64,000 bases of DNA from CALBPI01 sp039033695 (GTDB taxonomy: Bacteria > Pseudomonadota > Gammaproteobacteria > Steroidobacterales > Woeseiaceae), in assembly GCA_039033695.1 (NCBI GenBank), contig JBCCCC010000001.1, forward strand, positions 1 to 64,000, given 5' to 3'. The first letter of the stretch is position 1. The number at the start of each line of letters is the position of its first letter. Under the pieces are notes generated by a model, which ran no database searches, was not told the origin of the DNA, and saw only the letters and a program-made list of their open reading frames with translations. Both the position numbers and the translations under genes were made by a program. Of the stretch, positions 57,743 to 64,000 are shown one piece after another.

Positions 57743-60376
57743 ATGCTCCGCCACGAGCTCGCGTCGCTGATTGAGACGCCGCCGGATCTGGTGGTGACCG
57801 CGAACCGCCGGCTCGCTCGGGTTATCTCGCGTGCGCATGCCGAGCATCAGATCGCTGCCGGGCGCACTGCATGGCGTCCCTTGGAGGTCAGGACGTTGCC
57901 GGTCTGGCTGCGGCAGTTGTTTAGTCAACTGTGTGATCGGCGTGCCGACATTCAGGCGCTGACATTACTGTCGGCTGATCAGGCGCGTGCGGTGTGGCAG
58001 GGCGTCGTTGACCGGCAGCTTGATCGTTCCGATGTCGGCGTTGCAGGTCAAGAGGCGCTAATCGATGAAGTCGCCAACGCCTTTGGCTTGCTCTGCGATT
58101 GGCAGGTCAGCGACGATGAGCTGAAACGTCAGGCCCACGACGATGACAGCGCGTTTTTCGTGGCATGTCTCAACGATCTGCGGCAATTGCTGGAGCGCGA
58201 AGGGTGGTTGATCGAACCTCAATTGACCGACGTGTTGCTTGCACATCATGCGGACTTGCAAAGCTTGCTGCCGGCGGCAGTGGTTTTTGCGGGCTTCGGC
58301 GAATTGAACCCGGCCCAGCACGCGTTCATGCGCCAGATCCAGCGCGACGGCGTTGAACTGATCGTGCAAAGCGCGGCTTCCCATGCGCCGGCGCATCACG
58401 TCGCGTGCGACTCGAACGATGATGAGCTGATCCTCGCGGGCGCGTGGGTGAGGCGTGAGCTTGAATTGCAGCCAACAGCACGACTTGCGGTTGTCGTGCC
58501 CGGTCTTGCGGGACAATCAGCTCGCGCTCGTCGTTTATTGCTTGAGGGTCTCAACCCGGCAGGACAGTGTCGTCGAGAGGTCGAATCGGAGCGCGGCGAT
58601 CGGTTGGTCGAAGTCTCTTTTGCGCAGGCCCTCGCTGATTATCCTGCAATTGCCAATGCGATGGAGTGTATTGGCTACTTGCTCGGACCTGTGCGGTTTC
58701 AGTCGCTATCACGGTTGCTCCGCGCTGCTGAGTTTCATGCCGCCGAAGACGAGCACGCATTGGCGCTGGAATTGCGTCTGCGCGACTTGCCGGATCGGCT
58801 GTGGACGCCGGATCGCCTGGTGGCATTCTGCACTGGCGCAGGTGTTGAGATACCAGTCTGGTTGAAGGTGCTATCGGAGTCAGCGCCACGGCGCGAGCAG
58901 CAGTCACCATCGGACTGGGCGGCACTGTTTGCCGATGTACTCAAACAGTCTGGTTGGCTCACGACCGTGGATGTGAACAGTGAAGTATTTCAGTTGCGCA
59001 ATGCGTATTTCGAGGTGCTGAATCGATTGTCGTCGTTGGATGCTCTGCACAGGGTTTGCAGCGGCGCGTTTGCATTGTCAACTTTGCGAAACATGCTCGC
59101 CAATACTGTTTATCAGCCGGAAGGGCAGGACGCTTCAGTGTTGCTCTGTGGCCCTCTGGAGATGAATGGGCTTGCGTTCGACCGAATCTGGGTCGCGGGA
59201 CTGGACGCGTCGCACTGGCCGCCGGCTGCGCAACCCAACAGTCTGTTGCCGCGACGCTTGCAGGCTGCCAAGGGTATGCCTGACGCGACGCCCGAGCGCT
59301 CGCAGGCGTTTTGGCGGCGGCAATTGCACGAGTTGTCTTGCAGCGCCGTGCACTGGGTGGCCAGTTTCGCGACACAGGACGGTGACAGCACATTATTTGC
59401 ATCTCCGATGCTTAGCGAGTTGGGTGAGCCGGGAACCGCTATGTCCGCTGCCGCGACGCTCGGCGTCAATGCGCTGGTGGGTCAGGTTAGCGTCGTTTCC
59501 AAGCCAGAGGCTTTGGGTCGTTTCTCGCCGCAACGCGCGGTCCGTGGCGGTTACGCAGTACTTGAATGGCAAGCGCGATATCCTTTTATCGCGATGCTGA
59601 CAGGCCGTTGGGCGTGTCGCGTATTGCGTGAGCCAGCCGTTGGCATTGACCCTTCAATGCGCGGCCAGTTCGTGCACCAGGCGCTGGAGCAATTTTATCG
59701 AGGCTTGTCGAGTCGCCGCGAGATTGAATCCTTGCCAGCGTCCGACCTTGCGGATGCCGCGCAGCAGGCAGTGGCGCGAACCATGCGCGGCCAGTTTGCC
59801 GTCAGTGACGATTTACTCACCCAATTGTTGCGGATGGAAGAGCAGCGCTGCGTTGAGTTGCTGTTGGATTTTGTGAGGCTCGACTTGACGCGCGCCGATT
59901 TCAAGGTCGTCGCAACGGAGCAACCGCGCACGCTCGAATTGGGGGGGTTGCGCCTGGAGCTGCGTGTGGATCGTGTGGATCAGGTTGGTGACCATGCGTT
60001 GATCATCGACTACAAGACCGGCGCGAACATCATCGGGGTGCGAGTGTCGACCCTGTATGAGCAACACCTGCAACTGGCGTTGTATGCGATTACCGAACAA
60101 GAGCCGCTAGCAGGCTTGGCATTGGCGGGCCTCAGTGCAGGGAATATCGGCTTCGTTGCATCGGTTGTCGACGGTCTTGATGTGGGGTTGTCGGGGCGCA
60201 AGATTGAGCGCACGACGGATCTCGATAACTGGCGTGAGCGCTGGTGGCACGAGACTGAGCGCCTCGCACACGATTTCGTGCAGGGTGTCGTCAGCCTCAA
60301 CCCACAAATGCCCGCCGACCAGCAACAGCCATATGCGCTGCTGACGCGAATTGCTGGGGCACAACGCGATGGTTGA
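57743..60376 (+). CDS. AddB-like PD-(D/E)XK nuclease-domain DNA repair protein
   Basis: The product has 877 residues. The N-terminal two thirds resemble an inactivated SF1 helicase: no GxGKT Walker A is present near TANRRLARVISRAHAEHQ. The C-terminal nuclease (about 630-790) has GQFVHQALEQFY (His), LRVDRVDQVGDHALIIDYKTG (Asp and Lys of the active site) and QLALYAI. The AddB iron-sulfur Cys cluster is not seen. It fits the proteobacterial family of probable DNA repair proteins paired with an AddA/RecB-like helicase, encoded next with an 8-nt overlap. The pair should process DNA double-strand ends for recombination. Confidence 0.87.
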   Translation: MLRHELASLIETPPDLVVTANRRLARVISRAHAEHQIAAGRTAWRPLEVRTLPVWLRQLFSQLCDRRADIQALTLLSADQARAVWQGVVDRQLDRSDVGVAGQEALIDEVANAFGLLCDWQVSDDELKRQAHDDDSAFFVACLNDLRQLLEREGWLIEPQLTDVLLAHHADLQSLLPAAVVFAGFGELNPAQHAFMRQIQRDGVELIVQSAASHAPAHHVACDSNDDELILAGAWVRRELELQPTARLAVVVPGLAGQSARARRLLLEGLNPAGQCRREVESERGDRLVEVSFAQALADYPAIANAMECIGYLLGPVRFQSLSRLLRAAEFHAAEDEHALALELRLRDLPDRLWTPDRLVAFCTGAGVEIPVWLKVLSESAPRREQQSPSDWAALFADVLKQSGWLTTVDVNSEVFQLRNAYFEVLNRLSSLDALHRVCSGAFALSTLRNMLANTVYQPEGQDASVLLCGPLEMNGLAFDRIWVAGLDASHWPPAAQPNSLLPRRLQAAKGMPDATPERSQAFWRRQLHELSCSAVHWVASFATQDGDSTLFASPMLSELGEPGTAMSAAATLGVNALVGQVSVVSKPEALGRFSPQRAVRGGYAVLEWQARYPFIAMLTGRWACRVLREPAVGIDPSMRGQFVHQALEQFYRGLSSRREIESLPASDLADAAQQAVARTMRGQFAVSDDLLTQLLRMEEQRCVELLLDFVRLDLTRADFKVVATEQPRTLELGGLRLELRVDRVDQVGDHALIIDYKTGANIIGVRVSTLYEQHLQLALYAITEQEPLAGLALAGLSAGNIGFVASVVDGLDVGLSGRKIERTTDLDNWRERWWHETERLAHDFVQGVVSLNPQMPADQQQPYALLTRIAGAQRDG

Positions 60377-63300
60377 CGTGCTGCAAGATGCATCGGCAAG
60401 AGAGCAGGCGCTGGACGTCTATCGGTCGTTTATCGTTCAGGCGCCGGCCGGCTCCGGTAAGACGTCACTACTGACGCGGCGCTTCTTGCGTTTGTTGGCT
60501 ATCGTCAAGCGCCCCGAGGAAATCCTGGCCATTACGTTCACGCGCAAGGCAGCCGCGGAGATGCGGCTGCGGATCGTTGAAGCGCTGCAAGCTGCGGCGA
60601 CAGGTCACGCGCCGACAGACGATCATTCGCGCGACATTTTCCACGACGCAGAACGCGCCATGCAGCGTGATCGCGAATGCGGCTGGTCGTTGCTGTCGCA
60701 TCCCATGCGCTTGCAGATCATGACCGTTGACGCATTCAATAGCCGCCTCGTGACCGCGACGCCGATCCGCGCCCGTGCTGGCGGTATTCGAATTGCCGAG
60801 AGCGACCAACAGGCAGCGCTCTATGCGTCGGCTGCAGATAGTCTGTTGGAGTGGCTGACCGAGCGTCATCCGCTCAATAGCGCGGCGCGCCGATTCTATC
60901 GCCACCTCGACGGGCGAACATCGGCCTGGCGTGCGCACTTCAAGCATATGCTCAGCCGGCGCGAGCGGTGGCTGCCGATCCTGCTTGAAGCGGTACAAAT
61001 GCCCGCCGATGCCTTGCGTGCGCAAAGCGAAAACATCCTTGCGCGTTTTGTGCAGGTCGATTTGCGGGTCGTCGATGAGTTGTTCCCCCGAACCGCGCGC
61101 CGCTCGTTGCTCGACCTGCTCCAGCACACCAGTGATCAACTTGCCGCGATCGACCCGGCAAACGTGCTTGCGAGCCCCCCGCCGGCGGAATGGCCCGGCG
61201 ACGGCCCCGAATCGCTGGATTTCTGGCGGCAAGTGAACGCGTATTGTCAGACCAAGCAAGGCACGTTTCGCAAACGGGCCGACAAGACCATCGGACTGCT
61301 GCCCGCAGACAAAGTCGAAAAGGCGAGCTTTAAGTCGCTGTTGGGCGATCTGGCCAACGTGCCCGGTCTCGAAGTGGCTTTGGCGCAAGTGGCCGGGCTG
61401 CCGGATCCATACTACGCAGATGATCAATGGGTGATTATTGAATCACTGCTAACGCTGTTGCCTGCGCTAGCGGCTGAGTTAGAACAAGGCATGCAACAAC
61501 AGTCGATCTTGGACTATCCAGCGCTGGCGGCGCGCGCCATCAATGCGTTGGGCGATCCGCAGACTGGAGAGGTAACCGATCTCGCCTTGCGATTCGACTA
61601 TCGTATAAGCCATATCTTGGTTGACGAGATGCAGGACACCTCCGCATCACAGTATCGTTTGCTCGCAGCGCTAACGGCGGGGTGGTCACCGGATGATGGG
61701 CGCAGCCTGTTTTGCGTTGGCGACCCGATGCAATCGATCTATCGTTTTCGTGGCGCCGACGTTAGCTTGTTTTTACAAGCGTGGCGAGAGGGTATTGGCC
61801 AGGTCGCACTCGAGCGACTTGTCCTTGAGACGAACTTTCGGTCCGACCAACAGGTGATTGACTGGGTCAATGCCACCTTCGCCAAGGTCATGGGGACAAA
61901 GAGTGATGCGACTGTCGATCGCGTCGCATACAGCGCCTCTGTCGCCAGGCCAGAGGCAAGCCAGGATGGTGCCGTAAGCTGGCACGTCGGCATTGGCGAC
62001 GACGGGCCGACCGCTGAGTCGGTTGTAGCGCTGGTCAGGCAGCTGCGCGAGGAGTTCCCGGGTGACAGCATTGGCATTCTAAGCCGTGCGCGTGCACCGA
62101 TGGAGCCAGTGCTTGCAGCGCTGAACGCCGCAAACATTGCCTGTGAGGCAGTTGAGATGGACCGCCTGACCGAGCTGCCTGAAGTGATTGACTTGCTCTT
62201 GCTGACACGCGTGCTGGCGCATGGCGGCGACAAAATCGCGTGGCTTGGCCTGTTGAGAAGCCCACTCATTGGATTATCACTCAACGACATTGATCGTTGG
62301 TGGGTCGGGTTTGAGCGTCGCACCGCTTCCGGCGCGAGCCAGACCTTTCTCGGCGGGTTGCAGGATGATGGTTTGTGCGCGCATCTTGACCTACACACGC
62401 GAACACTTCTCGCCCGGTTTGTCGAACAATTTCATACGCTCCGCCAACAGGCTGCAACGCTGTCGCTGCGCGCGCGCGTAGAGACGCTTTGGTGTCGATT
62501 GGGCGGTCCGACGGTGTTGAAGTCCGAGCACGAGTTGGATAACGCGTGGCGTTTTCTCGATGCACTCGAGTCGCTCGAGGACCGCGGTCAGCTCGACGAT
62601 GTCTCCCAGTTGGAACATCGGCTCGATGATGCGCGCGTGACTCGCAGCGCCCCAGGTGCTGGCGTCTACGCGATGACGATTTTCAAGAGCAAGGGGCTCG
62701 AGTTCGATCATGTAGTCTTGCCGGACCTGCAGCGCGATGCCCGGCGCGACGACAAGCCCGCTCTATACCTTGACGTACAGGAGATTAATGGGGCGACCGG
62801 CGTGCTGTTCAGCGCCGATTCGCCGCGCGCAACGTCGACCCCCGACTACCTGCACGATCTGCTCTACCGGCGCGACCGCGAGCGCCGCGCCAATGAATTG
62901 GATCGTCTTTTGTACGTGGCCTGTACGAGGGCGCGAAAGTCACTGCATTTGTTCGCCTCACGGCAACTGAATAAGGCTGGCGACGGACTGTTGCCAGCCA
63001 GGGCGTCCAGTCTTCTGCATCGCCTGGGCGAAGTCGGTGAGCTGCCGTTTGCGACGATTGATTTGTCCGGCACGGTGCGACAGCGCACGGGCTCCTCGGC
63101 TTCAGCGTGGATCGAACCCAAGCACCGCCAGGTCGCGTCCGTTTGGCAACCGAGTCTGCCGGGTCCATTGGGCGCGCGCGATCATCGTTTTGAATCGCCG
63201 GCCTCCAGGCTGGAAATCGAATTTGACTGGGCCGGCGACAATGCAAGACATGTTGGCACCGTTGTGCATGAGTGGCTATACCGCCTGGCCGGCGAGGCTG

Positions 63301-63785
63301 AGCCAATCGCCGCGCTATCTCAGATCCGTGGTTTCGACGCGCGAACGCAGCAACGTTTGGGCCAACTGGGCGTACCTCGCGCGCAACTCGCAGACGCGGT
63401 CGCGAGCGTACAGCTTGCCGTCGAGCAGGGGGTTCACGCCGAGATCGGTCAATGGATACTGGCTAATGACCATGCGGACAGTGCGGCTGAACTGCCATTG
63501 GCAGGACTTGTGGATGGGCGCGTCGTGCGGGTTGTTATCGACCGAATACTGCGCGATGAGCGAGGCTATCTGTGGATTATTGACTACAAAACCTCACAGC
63601 ATGAGGGCGGCGGTATCGAGGCGTTCTTCTTGAACGAGAGCGAACGCTATACTGCGCAATTGCTGCGCTACCGCCAACTCGTGACCCAGTATTATGAGAC
63701 TAACGAGCGAGCCCCTGGGCCGATCAAACTCGCCTTGTACTTCCCGCGCTACGGACACTTGCAGGCAATCGGTGCAACGCCGTAA
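60369..63785 (+). CDS. AddA/RecB-like UvrD-family helicase-nuclease
   Basis: The product has 1138 residues from the ATG at 60369. SF1 helicase motifs are all present: Walker A QAPAGSGKTSLLTRR, ILAITFTRKAAAEMRLR (Ia), LVDEMQDTSASQYRLL (II), VGDPMQSIYRFRGADV (III), LETNFRSDQQVIDWVN (IV), AMTIFKSKGLEFDHVVLP (V) and LLYVACTRARKSLHLF (VI). The C-terminal RecB-type nuclease has GTVVHEWLYRLAG, VVIDRILRD and WIIDYKTS. Motif II is DEMQ rather than the common DEFQ or DEAQ. It works with the AddB-like protein upstream in end resection. Chi-like control sites are unknown. Confidence 0.92.
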   Translation: MVDVLQDASAREQALDVYRSFIVQAPAGSGKTSLLTRRFLRLLAIVKRPEEILAITFTRKAAAEMRLRIVEALQAAATGHAPTDDHSRDIFHDAERAMQRDRECGWSLLSHPMRLQIMTVDAFNSRLVTATPIRARAGGIRIAESDQQAALYASAADSLLEWLTERHPLNSAARRFYRHLDGRTSAWRAHFKHMLSRRERWLPILLEAVQMPADALRAQSENILARFVQVDLRVVDELFPRTARRSLLDLLQHTSDQLAAIDPANVLASPPPAEWPGDGPESLDFWRQVNAYCQTKQGTFRKRADKTIGLLPADKVEKASFKSLLGDLANVPGLEVALAQVAGLPDPYYADDQWVIIESLLTLLPALAAELEQGMQQQSILDYPALAARAINALGDPQTGEVTDLALRFDYRISHILVDEMQDTSASQYRLLAALTAGWSPDDGRSLFCVGDPMQSIYRFRGADVSLFLQAWREGIGQVALERLVLETNFRSDQQVIDWVNATFAKVMGTKSDATVDRVAYSASVARPEASQDGAVSWHVGIGDDGPTAESVVALVRQLREEFPGDSIGILSRARAPMEPVLAALNAANIACEAVEMDRLTELPEVIDLLLLTRVLAHGGDKIAWLGLLRSPLIGLSLNDIDRWWVGFERRTASGASQTFLGGLQDDGLCAHLDLHTRTLLARFVEQFHTLRQQAATLSLRARVETLWCRLGGPTVLKSEHELDNAWRFLDALESLEDRGQLDDVSQLEHRLDDARVTRSAPGAGVYAMTIFKSKGLEFDHVVLPDLQRDARRDDKPALYLDVQEINGATGVLFSADSPRATSTPDYLHDLLYRRDRERRANELDRLLYVACTRARKSLHLFASRQLNKAGDGLLPARASSLLHRLGEVGELPFATIDLSGTVRQRTGSSASAWIEPKHRQVASVWQPSLPGPLGARDHRFESPASRLEIEFDWAGDNARHVGTVVHEWLYRLAGEAEPIAALSQIRGFDARTQQRLGQLGVPRAQLADAVASVQLAVEQGVHAEIGQWILANDHADSAAELPLAGLVDGRVVRVVIDRILRDERGYLWIIDYKTSQHEGGGIEAFFLNESERYTAQLLRYRQLVTQYYETNERAPGPIKLALYFPRYGHLQAIGATP

Positions 63786-64000
63786 TTATAGATTGCCGTC
63801 AAACACGAGACGCTGCTTGCCGGACGCATCTGCCGGCCCTAATAGCCGTAGTGCGTTACGGATTGCCTGGTCAGCATCCGCTTTGGCCGCAATCTCTGCG
63901 CGCAGCGAGTAGGCGCGCTGATCGCCAAGAAATAACCCGCCGTCCAGGTCGAACGGTCCCTCAAGGCTGCTCAGTTGCCCCGAGACAGCATAATCAGCAG
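63786..64000 (-). CDS. gspN: Probable type II secretion protein N, C-terminal end (cut by window edge)
   Basis: The minus-strand frame is open from the window edge (first full codon at 63998) to TAA at 63788-63786 and gives 70 residues ending ...DGNL. GPFDLDGGLFLGDQRAYSLR and QAIRNALRLLGPADASGKQR followed by LVFDGNL resemble the C-terminus of GspN, where an (a)L..lG..d..Gr..l.f.G.l pattern is common. The stop directly abuts the helicase gene stop (no gap, convergent). The rest of the gene is outside the window, so the call is tentative. Confidence 0.5.
   Translation of the reverse strand, partial: ADYAVSGQLSSLEGPFDLDGGLFLGDQRAYSLRAEIAAKADADQAIRNALRLLGPADASGKQRLVFDGNL

Overview
This window is a moderately GC-rich, gene-dense stretch of a gammaproteobacterial chromosome. 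The evidence is the gene order cmk-rpsA-ihfB-lapA-lapB, the block infC-rpmI-rplT-pheS-pheT-ihfA-merR-tRNA-Pro, a his operon headed by a TrpR-like regulator gene, a fused aspartokinase/diaminopimelate decarboxylase, and a TonB/ExbB/ExbB/ExbD/TPR cluster of the kind known from Vibrio and Shewanella. I cannot name a species. No insertion sequence, prophage, CRISPR array or rRNA gene was seen.

Layout. 1-5.5 kb: end of cmk, rpsA, ihfB, lapA/lapB (LPS assembly control), a ComEA-like protein, galU, then tRNA-Asn on the minus strand. 5.8-13.8 kb: uvrB, tRNA-Val, and the translation block infC to ihfA with a MerR-type regulator and tRNA-Pro. 13.8-26.0 kb: a minus-strand class III cyclase-like protein, then a plus-strand run of threonine dehydratase-like enzyme, FAD-linked 2-hydroxyacid dehydrogenase, membrane Ser/Thr kinase, ilvD, lysC-lysA fusion, acyl-CoA thioesterase and haloalkane dehalogenase. 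26.0-33.2 kb: minus-strand histidine operon hisGDCBHAFE with its TrpR-like leading gene. 33.2-36.0 kb: metY-metX behind a SAM-I riboswitch. 36.0-42.0 kb: ilvC-leuA-leuC-leuD-leuB on the minus strand, behind a leader-peptide attenuator. 42.0-44.4 kb: quinone oxidoreductase and an acyl-CoA dehydrogenase. 44.9-50.0 kb: DUF3450 protein and TonB system. 50.2-55.8 kb: ferredoxin, a second acyl-CoA dehydrogenase, HMG-CoA lyase, peroxiredoxin, an unknown membrane protein and etfAB. 55.9-56.5 kb: a non-coding interval with a strongly structured RNA candidate ending in a terminator. 56.5-64 kb: AlaA-type aminotransferase, an AddB-like/AddA-like nuclease-helicase pair, and the end of a probable gspN.

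How it fits together. Most of the window is amino-acid biosynthesis (His, Met, Ile/Val/Leu, Lys/DAP), and each pathway shows its own control device: SAM riboswitch (met), Leu-rich leader peptide with attenuator (ilvC-leu), TrpR-like protein (his). The acyl-CoA dehydrogenases, ETF and HMG-CoA lyase form a catabolic set for branched-chain or fatty acyl-CoA. Start codons are often not ATG: infC most likely starts with ATC and hisF with ATT, while pheS, hisH and one acyl-CoA dehydrogenase use GTG, and leuC and etfB use TTG.

Best candidates for something new are the four-hairpin RNA at 56258-56433, the translationally coupled dehydratase-dehydrogenase-kinase operon at 15336-19896 next to a cyclase-like gene and a 20-bp palindrome, and the non-canonical hisF start.
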